This document shows, piece by piece, positions 12,225 to 22,625 of a stretch of DNA of 64,000 bases (position 1 is its first letter; each line of letters begins with the position of its first letter). The notes under the pieces are model-generated. The model had not been told where the DNA came from. It saw only the letters and a program-made list of their open reading frames with translations, and made no database searches. Source of the stretch: Ligustrum vulgare (taxonomy: Eukaryota; Streptophyta; Magnoliopsida; Lamiales; Oleaceae); assembly GCA_963555705.1 (NCBI GenBank), contig OY743187.1, positions 15,886,133 to 15,950,132 on the forward strand, in the 5' to 3' direction. Position numbers and translations under genes: made by a program.

Positions 12225-14420
12225 AAACTGGTATGAGATTCTTGGTGTCGACCCCTTGGCTGACATGGAAACCTTGCGTAAAGCACACGAAAGATGGCTC
12301 TGGCTCTTCACCCTTATAAAAAAAAGTCCTTTGGGGCTGAAGAAGCATTCAAACTTCTTTCTCAAGAACAGTGTGTGCTTTTTGAAAAGGGTAACAAACT
12401 AGTGTATGATATGAAGCGAAATTTAAGAGTTAACACAAGGGTTTTAGCTGGGAATCCTCAATTTCCGGCAGATATATGCACTTTTGGTAATTTCAAGAAC
12501 TGCTCCAGCTCTGATACGAATATGACAGATTCTGGTAAGGCCAAGAACTTGCCAATTTGCCCAAGGAATCCGACTACCACTGCAGGTTCACATTACAATC
12601 CTCCTCCACTCTGGCCAAGCTATCAGTCAACAGTCTTTAGCAGCCAATACATTCCTGTTCATCAAACTACTCCAGAAACAGCCACCTGTTCTCAGTATGG
12701 TCTCACTCCACCCTGGCCAAGGGAACCAGCTGATGCCAGTGGTTCTTGGCAAATGACTCCAGAAGCGGCATCCATTTTTTGTCATGGTTATGTTGGTAAC
12801 CATCAAAATCCTCCTATATTTGCCCCCAGTTTTCAATTTTTTCCCACCCAGCGTATTCCAGGGAGCCAGACACCGACCAGGCATCATCAGCACGCTCCTT
12901 CCAGTTCCAGCAATTCTCAGCCTATCCCAAGTCCTCCAGCATTAAGACCTGAAACTTTTTGGACTTTATGTCATAAGTGCCAGATGCTATATGAGTTCCT
13001 AAAGATTTATCTTGATCAAACTCTAATGTGTCCAAACTGTCGAGAACCCTTTCTGGCGAAACAGGAATATGCTTACGCTTCTGGAAGGATTCGCAGTTCA
13101 CATTTTTCTAGGTCCTTCCACCATCAGAAGCCAGGCTCGCTTGCTGCAGCAGGGAGTTCCAAGAGAGGGTGCCAAGAGGCAGTGGCCCGTACAATTTCAA
13201 TTAGAAATCTAAAGGGTAGTTTTGGAAACGAAAGAGTTACTCCAGCTAGTGACCAGTCCACAAGCATAAAGGAGTTGTCTCAATCAGAACTGCGTACCAT
13301 GCTGATGGGAAAGGCCAAGACAGAAATCCTTGCAAAGTTAAAACAGTGGAACATTGCTCCTGAATTGGGATCTGCAAATATGAAGTTCTTGAAAATGGAA
13401 AAGGAGAAGCCATCAGCCCTTAACGATCTGAAGATTAGTAAAAATAAAGGTGCTGTGCTTCTTGGTTCGAGCAAGACATCCCGGATGCAAGATTCTTCCA
13501 TGTGTGATGGCACTAGTGAGCTCAATGCAAGTGTTGAAGAAATAGTGTTGATGAGTGTGCCAGATGCAAATTTCTGCAATTTTGATAAGGACAGAGTAGA
13601 GGAATCTTTTTCTGAAAAAAAGTTTGGGCTCTGTATGATGACGACGATGGCATGCCACGATATTATGCATTGATCCATGGTGTGATGTCTGGAAAGCCAT
13701 TCAAGTTACATATTAGTTGGCTGAACTCAAAAAGTACTGCTGAATTTGGCCCCCTCAACTGGGTATCTTCTGGATTTTCCAAAACAAGCGGTTGTTTCAG
13801 AGTTGGAAAACCTGAAGTTAACAAGAGTTTAAGATCTTTCTCGCATTAGGTTAAGTGGAGAAAAGGTGTTAGAGGGGCTATTGAGATTTATCCAGCAAAG
13901 GGAGACGTTTGGACTTTGTATAGGAACTGGTCCGTGGATTGGAATGAACTCACCACAGATGAGGTAATACATAAATACGACGTTGTGGTAATTGTTGAAG
14001 AATACAATGAATACAAAGGTGTCGGTGTCTCTCCTTTGATAAAAGTTGCTGGCTTCACGTCAGTATTTCGCCAGCATTCAGATCCAATAGAAATCCATAC
14101 AATTCCAAGAGAAGAGATGTTTTGATTCTCTCATCAGGTCCCATCCTACATGCTAACTGGTCGCGAAGCTCCAAATGTTCCAAAGGATAGCAGGGATCTG
14201 GATTCTGCTTTTCTCCCTATGTAGCTTCTTCAACTCTTGACAGTATCCGAGGAGATGGGTGGAATGAAAGAATCAAGGTGCAAAGGTAACACCAATACAG
14301 AGGGCGGAGGAGCTTATGAAAATGCCAAGCATGGTTCCTGAGAACCATTTTTGAAATATTCAAGAAGATACAAGAAAATGAAGATGGGCGGAGATGTTGA
14401 CCATGCTAAGTGGTTCTTGC

Positions 14421-15285
14421 TCGAGCTTCCGATCGTGTATTTTGTTTTACTGTGATTAAGATAGTTCGAATACAGTTTTCATATTTAGAAAACATGCACA
14501 GTTAAAGTACAACAAATTCCAGGGAAAAAAATTGACTTCGATGTGGATGTTTTTGTAATATCTTGGTTGCACATACACTATCGGAGTCAACGTGTCAACG
14601 TTGGACACTGACACTTTCCGAACATGTGTCCGAGCTACCCCGCGCATCAAAATGAAAAGGGAAATGAGAAATATTGGCAATTAAAAAAAAAGTTAGATTT
14701 GACTTGAGAGTTTGTTTTTATTTGATATGCTCATTTTGATGAAATAAATATACAATGTTTTGTTTGTATTTTAGACTAAAATAATAATAAATTAAAAAAT
14801 TAAAAAAAGTACTTTGCATTTTTCCAACGTGTCGTGTCCTAACTTTTTGAAAATTAATGTATCAGTGTGTCAATATCGCGTATCTGTTCCAACTTCGCTC
14901 TTAACTCGATAAGATTTACTTGATTGTTTACTAATCTGCTAGTTTCTTGTTTGAATGCAACTGTAACTCGTTTTATGGTTATTGCGTAATACTTTTTCTA
15001 CTTAAACAACTATTCCTAGGTAATATGACACGTGGTGCAGCATGCTCAACATGTGCGTTGGTTATACAACTATAATTAATTAATCTCAATTTGAAATGTC
15101 AAGCAAGGCCAACAAATATGTTTTGACACGACATGTGTTTAATCATTTATACTTTTTCTGTTGAACAAAAGCATGAAACAAAATAAACTATCTAGTACAG
15201 AGTACAATACCTATTTTCAACTTTCGTTCCTTTAAAATTTATTGAGTTTGAGATGCTCAACCCAACATTGTAACCCTGTCTCTTC
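14421..15285 (+). repeat. Duplicated 3' flank of J-domain gene copy 1
   Basis: The stretch parallels 49,950-51,318, 3' of the intact gene. Both contain TTGACTC/CTTGACTTCGA..GTGGATGTTTTTGT, a block of GACAC-rich sequence, ATTCCTAGGTAATATG and TTTAAAATTTATTGAGTTTGA. The sister copy carries an extra 520-bp miniature LTR element absent here, so this copy shows the empty site (about 15,212). Similarity stops exactly at 15,285 where the large composite insertion begins. No gene is seen. Confidence 0.8.
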
Positions 15286-15300
15286 TAGGGAAAATTACAT

Positions 15301-15561
15301 GGAACCCTTCTTTTGTAGCCACAGGCGGCGGAGATCACTGCTCCTTGGACACCATGGACACTGGTCGTCGCCATAAGCGTGGCAAGCGACCAGCAACACC
15401 GTAGCTACTCGCGGCTGTTGGATGCAAGCAATCGCGCGAAGGAAGTCATTAACCCAGTTGCAGAGCCTCCACTCACTGCCGTTAGTGTTGTTGACAACTG
15501 CAGCTGCCGGACATAACTTCCTCAACTGAATTGATTTCAGCAGGTCCAAAATCAAAACCAA
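15301..15561 (-). other. GC-rich open segment, possible captured gene fragment
   Basis: This 260-bp stretch is clearly more GC-rich than its surroundings and is open on the minus strand for 88 codons. The frame includes a Cys/His/Trp-rich patch ending CPWCPRSSDLRRLW. I do not recognise a family. It sits immediately inside the left end of the composite insertion, where Mutator-type elements often carry captured exons. That link is inference only, and no splice sites or homologous full gene are visible in the window. Confidence 0.25.
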
Positions 15562-15799
15562 TTCACAGATTCAACATATATCCATTTTCTTCACCGAGAA
15601 TCAATACTCCATTTTCCCAAATTTAAATTCATCCAAAACCGAAAGTAACACCAAAATCGAACTTCACATATACATGTTTATCATCCAATTGATACTCCAA
15701 TTCAACAGATTATGATGAATAAAACAAAATCATGATACACACCATACATCACATTACTATGTGAGGAAAGCATATTTTCCAATCCAATTTCTATATTTC

Positions 15800-16940
15800 T
15801 TTATTCTGTTTAATAAATAATATGCGACTAGAAATGATTAATTGCGAGTTGCGACTATATTTATAATTGTAACCAATTATATGTTGAAAATATTATCCAT
15901 AAAAAATGTGACTAATTATAAGGTTGATTGTGACCACTTTATTATGTAATTGTGATCAAAATATTGATTAATTGTGATTTTGTGCGATTTGTGATGATTA
16001 CGGAATGTGACCATTTGGTTTGCGTCAACTGTGACTTTGTGTGACCTTTCTAGTTACAAGTGTGATCAATTATATGAGAGATTGTGACCAGCTGTGACTT
16101 TGTGTTACTATTGGACGTGACTTGTTGAATTAATTCGTATGTTATAAAATTTTATCGATCATAAAGGTAACCAATTATTAGGTAATTGTGATCAAATATT
16201 GACTAATTGTGACCAAGAAAAGAGTTAATGTGACCAATAAATAATATGCGAAAAATGTCTGATTGCGATTATATTTGTAATTGTGACAAAGATTTGTGTC
16301 GATTTCGACTTTGAGTGACTTTATGGTGTGGGGTGGTGTGGGAGTAGGGGGTGACGTCGGTTTGAAATTTGCAATTAAAGTTGTAATTGTGACTAAAATT
16401 TGACTATGTGTGATCAACTTTGACTTTGTGGTGTGGTGTGGTGTGGGGTGGGGGTGAGGGCGGTGTGAAATTTGCAACTGAAGTTGTAATTGTGACTAAA
16501 ATTTGGCTTTATGTGACCAACTGTGACTTTGTGCTGTGGGGTGGGAGGAGGTGGGTGGGTTGGTGAGGGTGGTATGAAATTTGCAACTAAAATTGTAATT
16601 GTGACTAAAATTTGACTTTGTGACTGTGACTTTGTGGGCGGGGCGGGGCGAAATTTGTTACTAAATTTGTAATTGTGACCGAACTGTGAATTTGTTTGAC
16701 CAATTGAGACTTTGCAGGTGGGTGGGGAGTGGTGGTGTGATGAGATGAAATTTGTGACTAAATTTGTAATTTTGATAGAATTATGACTTTTTGTGACCAA
16801 GTGTGACTTGGTAGGTGGACTAGGGTGGGGGTGGGTGAAGTTTGTGACTAAATTTGTAATTGTTATCGAAATGTGACTTAGTGTGACCAACTGAGACCTG
16901 GTAGGTTAGGGGTTGGCATGGTGAGGGCGGATTTGAAGTT
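15800..16940. repeat. G-rich TGTGACC minisatellite, left array
   Basis: The array repeats a loose unit of about 90-120 bp built from AATTTGTAATTGTGACC, TGTGACTTTGTGTGACCAA and CTGTGACTTTGTGG followed by a G/T-rich run such as GGGGTGGGGTGGG. The left part (15,800-16,310) has the phrases without the G-run; from about 16,320 the full unit appears repeatedly. Matching arrays lie at 17,990-18,131 and 22,626-23,520, so this is one array split by later insertions. The long minus-strand frames here are CA/CCCCA translations, not genes. Confidence 0.85.
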
Positions 16941-17033
16941 TGTGACTAAATTCGTTCCAGGAAATTTCGGATCGGATGAAACAGTAAAAATCTCGAATCG
17001 TGTTGAGTTTGGATCGAGTATGATCAAAACAAA

Positions 17034-17232
17034 TGTTATAAAAATGATTACTTACCTCGAGAGGTTGGAGACGAAATCATCTAATACAACATGAAGAATC
17101 ACAATCCAAAACACATGGAAACACTCACTTGAATTCTTGATATAAATGGAAGAACACTGAATGATGGAATCAAACGAGAGGCTTGAACACGTCGTCTCCA
17201 ACCTCTCGATGTCAGTAATCATTTTTATAACA
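17034..17232. repeat. 41-bp inverted repeat, 117-bp loop
   Basis: The left arm starts TGTTATAAAAATGATTAC at 17,034. The right arm ends with its reverse complement, GTAATCATTTTTATAACA, at 17,232. Both arms share the reverse-complementary core CTCGAGAGGTTGGAGACGA / TCGTCTCCAACCTCTCGA. I count two mismatches in 41 bp. A transcript of this stretch would fold into a long hairpin. Confidence 0.9.
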
Positions 17233-17499
17233 ATCTAAAAGTACATTTGCCCCCTCTTGTTCGAGATGCTTAAAAGGTTAGATAGAAAATGCTTTAGCAG
17301 ATTAATTAAGCCTTCAAACCATGTATTTATTAAGCAATAATAATCCATGGAAAAGGGACAAAAAAGACTGGAAAATGAGTATTTATTTTGGTGGAAAGGA
17401 TCTCTATATTTGATAGATGTTCTCTCTTGTTTTTCATATATTGAATTGATAAATATAACATCCTTTATATAGACATTTATCCACTTTTACTAAAGTACA

Positions 17500-17570
17500 C
17501 ACCTTTTGGTGCCAAAAACCAACTTAGGCACCAAAAGGTGCCTTTCGGAAACCACCATGCGATCGCATGG
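17500..17570. repeat. Perfect 14-bp hairpin followed by a 16-bp palindrome
   Basis: CACCTTTTGGTGCC (17,500-17,513) is followed 13 bases later by its exact reverse complement GGCACCAAAAGGTG (17,527-17,540). Then CCATGCGATCGCATGG (17,555-17,570) is a perfect palindrome. The GCGATCGC core recurs in two LTRs of another family in this window (near 19,740, 19,835 and 33,548). Confidence 0.9.
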
Positions 17571-17989
17571 CACTTTTATTTTTCCGATTTTTTCATTTTC
17601 TTTTCAATACCTCTTTGTATTGATTTAATTTTGTACTTCATCCATAATCTTTAAATATTTGAACAACCATTTGGAAACACAATTTTCCAACAACAAACGT
17701 TAAGAAATTTTCGTTATATATTTTCATTAACGACAAACAAATCAATACATAACTCATAAAATAACTAATATAATATCTAATTCATACAACAAAACCTTAC
17801 ATATGTAGAGAATTAATGATTTTGTACCAAGTTCAATAAAAGATTATATATTTTCTATTTAATAATTAAATTTTTTTACATGTTTTTTTAATTTAAAAAA
17901 AAAAATCAGATCGCGGATCGGATCAGATCACCCCCGATCCAACTCCAATTTGGTGATCCATGGATTGGATCAAATTTTTTGCCATCTCT

Positions 17990-18131
17990 ATAGACTAAAG
18001 TTGTAATTGTGACTAAAATTTGACTTTGTGTGACCAACTGTGACTTTGTGTGTAGTGGGGGTGGGGTGGGGCAAAATTTGTAATTGTGATCGGAGTGATT
18101 TTGGGTGACCAACTGTGACTTAGGGCATAGG
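17990..18131. repeat. G-rich TGTGACC minisatellite, middle segment
   Basis: One to two units of the same minisatellite as 15,800-16,940 (GTAATTGTGACTAAAATTTG, then TGTGACCAACTGTGACTT) remain between the preceding insertion and the hAT terminus at 18,132. It ends directly against the hAT end. Confidence 0.85.
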
Positions 18132-18585
18132 TAGGAGTGGCAAATGGGCTAGACAGTTCGTGAGTTCTGCTCGGTTTGGTTTGTTAAAAGTTCAGCTCAG
18201 CTCGTAAAAAAAAGGGACTTGAGCTTGGACCGGACAGAAAATTTGGGTGTTGGACAGTTTGGGTTCGGCTCGTGAAGTTCGTGGACCGGTTCGTGGACTA
18301 ATCTAACGAACAGCAAAATGGGCTGGAAAGGGACCGGTTCGCGAGCTAGCCCATTTCCGGACCGTTTGGCTTGTTATCACGAGCCCACGAGCCAAACGGT
18401 CACAAGACCGTTTGGTCCTTTTTTTTTATCTTTTTTTACCTATAAATCTTTTTTTATTTTTATTTTTTTGTCTTGATTTTTTTCACAATCTCAACTTTCT
18501 CACTCTCAAGTCTCAAATCTCAATTACAATTTTCTACTTCTAGTTATATTATAATTTCTAGTGCTGTAATATTTCACATATAATA

Positions 18586-19227
18586 TTGTCTCAAATTTCA
18601 TATTTCATTTTCATCTACAAATTTCCAAATCTATTATTTCTAATCGCACACTCACAATCTCATGGTTATTCTTCTAGGCAATTTGTTGATGAATTTTCTG
18701 GTCTCAACGATATTCCAATTTCCAACAATTTGGTGGATTTGGAAAATGAGATCGAAGATATAGATACTAGAACTCCTCTTAATTTGGATAACATTTTTGA
18801 TGAAGATGTCACTGCTGCATATGGATCCAGCTCCGCTAGCACGACAACAGGCTCCAACAGAAATCCAAAAAAGATAAAAAAATCAAAATGCTGGAATTTT
18901 TTCGATTTGATTGAAACAACGGTTGAAGACGCTGATGAGAAACCAGTATTTAGAGCACAATGTAAAACTTGTAGCAGAATTTTATTTTGGAAGAAGGGTG
19001 GGAGCACAACACACCTCAACAGACACTGTAAAGGATGTCGAAAACCTGGCTTAGTTAAAGCAAACCAATCAACTCTACAGATTGGTCAATCGAGTCTAAC
19101 CAATTGGGTCTTCAACCAAGATCTAGCACATCGGGAAGGGATGGTCACGTTCGTATCGAGTGGTAAGTTCCCACTTTCAATTGTAGAAAGTTCACAATTC
19201 ACGGATTTCCTTCAAAAGCATCTCTAG
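18586..19227 (+). pseudogene. hAT transposase, N-terminal part with BED zinc finger
   Basis: This open frame of 213 codons carries an acidic N-terminal region, then a lysine-rich segment and a BED-type zinc finger at residues about 103-148: CWNFFDL, CKTC, then THLNRHCKGC, fitting Cx2C...Hx3H. BED fingers bind transposon ends in hAT transposases. It ends at a TAG at 19,225; past it the sequence still reads in family style (RNTLRADCITKYFE, YALNKYNGN) until the LTR starts at 19,340. The start codon at 18,586 is simply the first Met; the leading hydrophobic residues may be untranslated sequence. Confidence 0.85.
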
Positions 19228-19339
19228 CCCAGGTACAAACCCGTTTCTAGAAATACTTTACGAGCTGATTGCATCACTAAATATTTCGAGAGAAAACAAA
19301 GTTTTATATATGCTTTAAATAAATATAATGGTAACTTAT

Positions 19340-20745
19340 TGATAAGTGTGTTTTATACACTTATCTGTATGTCTAAATTAGAAGAAATTATTGTCGTTTT
19401 AGAATATATGCTCCTTAATTTGTGTTTATTTGTTTACTTTTCAGAAAATATCTCAAAAGATGAAGAATGATGAAATCAATGGGAAAAACGCATAATTGGA
19501 GTGTTAATTGGATCTTAATTGAGTAAGTGAGAGATATGTGACGTCAACCGGGAAGGTTCATGGTGCTCAAGTGAACAAATCAGATGTTGGAGGTCCCAAT
19601 TGAAGGAATTGAGAGCTTAATTGAGAAATTCAAGAAGAATACAAAGTTTGGGGACTAAATCGTAACAGTTGAAAGTTGAGGACTAAGGCTGCAATTAAAA
19701 GTCGGGGACCAACTTACACAACCGAGGAAAGATGGAAATCGCGATCGCTGGACACTAACCACGCGATCATACTAAGGTGCAAAATCATAACCCGAGGCTA
19801 AACAGCATTACCACGCGATCCCCGGCCATGTGCCTGCGCGATCGCGCGATTTTCCGATTGGGCCGCAGATCAGATTTTTCTCGCGATTTTTAACAGGCTT
19901 TGGGGCTTTTTGACCTAGATTTTCTCCAAAACCTATAAATACAACTCATTAAGCACGAAAATAGGACCTTTGCCTTTTCATAGAACAAGCCACAACAGAG
20001 ATTTCAACTCAAATTCTTGGAGATTCAAGCATCGCAGAGGGGCGTGAATTGAAGATACTTGAAGAATTGATAATCTGTGCAATCTTTCCATTCTTCTTTG
20101 TTATTTTCAATGAACGTTTTATTTTATTGTTTTTGGGATGAACGATGTAGCCTAGTTAATTATTTTAATGCCATATTCCTTGTTTTAACGCTTTAATGCA
20201 TGTGTTGATTTATTATTTCATTTAATACGTGAATGAACTGACCATTCTTTCATGATTTAATGTGTTATTTTCATAATCCGAGAGGTGAGTTAATAACATA
20301 GATCTAGGTAATAAATCCGGTAATTGAACGAGAGATAGAGATATACTCTTGTTATTATTGCGGTCGTGTGTGAATTCTTGTGTGTAATGTATCTAGATAA
20401 GGAATATTCGGACCCGCTGTAGAGATACAAGGTTGACTTATTTAGGTAGGATTGATTTAAACTCGAGAGAGGAATCTCAATTTGAATTAGTGAATTCGAT
20501 CGAACACATATTTAGGAAATAGAACATGGAATTGGAATTGATTTAATTGGTTAGGTGAACTCGTGAATCCCAACTACCTTACAATCGTATTTAAAAACAA
20601 AACATTTTTGCAATTTTAATTCTTTTGTTTAATTTCTTAGTTTTAATTCACAATCACAAATTCTCTTTGTCTGTTCAAATAAAGTGTAGAACTAAAATAT
20701 TTCGGTACTTAGTAAACAGTCCTCGTGGGAACGATAATCCGGACT
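19340..20745. mobile_element. LTR (about 1.4 kb) nested in the hAT transposase, right end truncated
   Basis: It starts TGATAAGTGTGTTTTATACA, as does the solo LTR at 33,167-34,613, and follows it in layout: an early palindrome (GATAAGTGT / ACACTTATC), 'ttcagaaa', a block of 'ggggactaaatcg' phrases, GCGATCGC-type sites near 19,740 and 19,835, and a 'cctcgtgggaacgataatccggact' style end. The sister continues for about 60 bp beyond that point to GAACA. Here the hAT frame resumes at about 20,746, so the last part of the LTR is missing. About ten transposase codons also appear to be lost at the junction. Confidence 0.75.
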
Positions 20746-21240
20746 CTCATAGAGGTTACGTAGTTGTTACTTGTCATTACATTGATGATACTTGGTTAAT
20801 GAACAAAAGAATTATGGCATTTAAAGTTATTGATTACCCACATAATGCAAAAAAATATTTTCAATGTACTATTTGCAATTCTTAGAAAATTTAACTGTGA
20901 TAGTAAAGTTCGTAGTTTTACACTAGATAATGCTTCTGTTAATAATGCGGTGATAGATATATTAGCTAACCACATAAATCCTGAATTTGATGGAGTCTTG
21001 CTTCATGTTCGTTGTGTGTGTCACATTTTAAATTTAATAGTTCAAGATGGGCTTAAGTTTATAGAAAATCAATTGAAAGAAATTAGGTATGCTTGCAATT
21101 TCATTATGATAGCACCTTCTAGAAAACAAGTTTTTGATGCACATTGTGCAGAAAATTGTATGCTAGCACGATCATTTGTTACAGATGTATGATATAGATG
21201 GAATTCAACTTATTTAATGATTGAACATTGTCAAGGTTAC
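20746..21240 (+). pseudogene. hAT transposase, central catalytic region
   Basis: The frame resumes with SHRGYVVVTCHYIDDTW, followed by a one-base shift near 20,850 and then NIFNVLFAILRKFNCDSK and TLDNASVNNAVIDIL. Next comes GVLLHVRCVCHILNLIVQDG. These are the conserved blocks around the RNase-H-like DDE core of plant hAT transposases; the second catalytic Asp is the D of LDNAS. The block holding the first catalytic Asp is missing at the LTR junction. A TGA at 21,190 interrupts the 'RWNSTY' motif that follows. Confidence 0.85.
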
Positions 21241-21529
21241 GAGAATTTAATATGTGAATATTACAACGGTCGGCACTCAAACGGCCCAAGTTTTGATTTG
21301 GGGGCTAATGATTGAGAACTTGTATTTCATGTTAAAACTTTTTTTGAGACCATATTATGATTCTACAAACGAATTATCCAATGTTTATTATCCCACTAGT
21401 CATTAAGTGTTGAAGCATTTTTATTGCATTGCTAATAATTTTAACAAGTACAAAACATTTCCTATTTTTTCTGAAATCATTGTAGCAATGGAGACTAAGT
21501 TTAGAAAATATTAGGAAAATGTACCCACT

Positions 21530-22177
21530 TTGTTTCCATTATCAACGATTATGGACCCTAGAATAAATTTAGAGGGGACTAAAAACACCATAAATGCAAT
21601 ATCAAAGAAATTAACTTTTGGGACCCCCTTAACATATACAGATTTAGAAAAATACTTATGTAACATATACGAGATCAATGCCGATAGGTCAGGTAAAAAT
21701 ATTAGAAGAACTGCTCCCACCCCTAATATGATACAAAACCAAGACAATGATTTGCTTTCCTACCTTATATCTATGAAGGGAATTTCTAGTACACTTTCTA
21801 GTGGTTCTAGTTCTTCTAGTGCCCCTAATAGTTCAGATGAAATTCCGAGCGAGTTAACTAGGTATTTATCATATGACCTTCTTAGCATGTTAGACGAGGA
21901 CAAGAGAAATTATTTTGACATTCTTAAGTGGTGGAGACTAAACAAGCGTCAATACGTGATTGCTTCTATGATTGCATGAGATCTACTAGCACCTCTGGTA
22001 TCAACTGTAGCATCGGAGGCTACTTTTAGTGCAGGTGGTAGAGTTTTATTTGAATATACGTGAAGGCTTAAAGAAGACATATTGGAGGCCTTAATGTATT
22101 TGAAGGATTGGCAGTTTGCGGAAAACATGTTACAAAATAGGATAAGTGAGATTCTGGCCGAGGAATTCGGAGAATAA
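21530..22177 (+). pseudogene. hAT transposase, C-terminal dimerisation region
   Basis: The open frame 21,530-21,979 includes MDPRINLEG and a serine-rich linker, then LLSMLDEDKRNYFDILKWWR. After a TGA at 21,977 it continues DLLAPLVSTVASEATFSAGG and RVLFEYT, another TGA, then a terminal segment ending at TAA 22,175-22,177. The 'PLVSTVASE.TFSAGGRVL' block is the hallmark of the hAT C-terminal dimerisation domain. Stops at both ends of the block show decay. Confidence 0.85.
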
Positions 22178-22625
22178 TTGTATTGGTAAGTAATTATTAA
22201 TTATTATCCTTACAATTATGCTATATTATACGTATTTTTCTTTCTCTATATTTTTAATTCTTTCTTTTAAATAAAATAAAATTGTACACATAATATTTTG
22301 TTCGTATACAATTTTAACAACGCCTACAAGAAATTAAATATAGCTGGTCCCAAGCTCGGATTAAAGGAGGAGAGTTTAATTTTTTATATTTTCAATTATT
22401 TTAGTATTAGTAGTAAAAGACTAGCCATTTTAATAAATAAATAAATAAAACTGGATGAACACAAGCAGGCCCCTCCGGCTTGTGAGGCCACGAGCCCACG
22501 AGCCGGACTTGGGCCGGCTCTTTGGGCGTCTCCCAAACAAGCCGCGTCTTGTCCAGCTTGTGGGCAGGACCAAACGCGAAGTTCACGGGCTAAGTCGGCC
22601 CGGCTCAACCCGTTTGACATCCCTA

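Larger units (their letters stand above)
11043..14420 (+). pseudogene. Broken J-domain/DUF3444 gene, copy 1
   Basis: It aligns along its whole length with the intact gene at 47,580-49,943. Codons 1-66 are intact (11,043-11,240), then a 983-bp insertion splits the J-domain at the codons for Asn-Trp. Past the insertion there is a one-base loss near 12,289, so the frame reopens at 12,294 as MALALHPY. The J-domain HPD signature has become HPY. A second one-base loss near 13,620 ends that frame. Further stops follow: TAG at 13,847 (CAG in the sister), TGA at 14,122 (CGA in the sister), TAG near 14,222 and TGA near 14,338. The zinc-ribbon-like CxxC pairs and most of DUF3444 remain readable in pieces. 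The upstream exon and part of the intron are also missing. No functional protein is expected. Confidence 0.92.
16945..17990. mobile_element. Insertion in minisatellite with 41-bp inverted repeat and hAT-like right end
   Basis: The minisatellite phrase breaks at about 16,945 (GTGACTAAATTCG) and resumes at about 17,992. The inserted DNA holds a near-perfect inverted repeat (17,034-17,074 with 17,192-17,232), a 14-bp perfect hairpin (17,500-17,540) and a 16-bp palindrome (17,555-17,570). Its right edge, read in reverse complement, begins TAGAGATGGCAAAAAATTTG, a common form of plant hAT termini. No matching left terminus is visible, so it may be truncated or composite. No open frame of note. Confidence 0.45.
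18132..22625 (+). mobile_element. hAT transposon, decayed, with nested LTR
   Basis: The left end reads TAGGAGTGGCAAATGGGCT and the reverse complement of the right end reads TAGGGATGTCAAACGGGTT, agreeing at 14 of 19 positions and fitting plant hAT termini. Both ends abut minisatellite sequence. The 8-bp flanks (GGCATAGG and GGGGTGGG) are only partly alike. Subterminal regions at both ends are rich in GTTCGTG/CACGAGC phrases, including a hairpin near 18,360-18,405 (GACCGTTTGGCTTG paired with CGAGCCAAACGGTC). The transposase is recognisable in three blocks on the plus strand but is interrupted by an LTR at 19,340 and by several stops. Confidence 0.85.

Noticed and set aside
16178..16890. Long minus-strand frames in the minisatellite
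   Set aside because: They are His/Pro/Thr translations of the G-rich repeat and repeat with its period.
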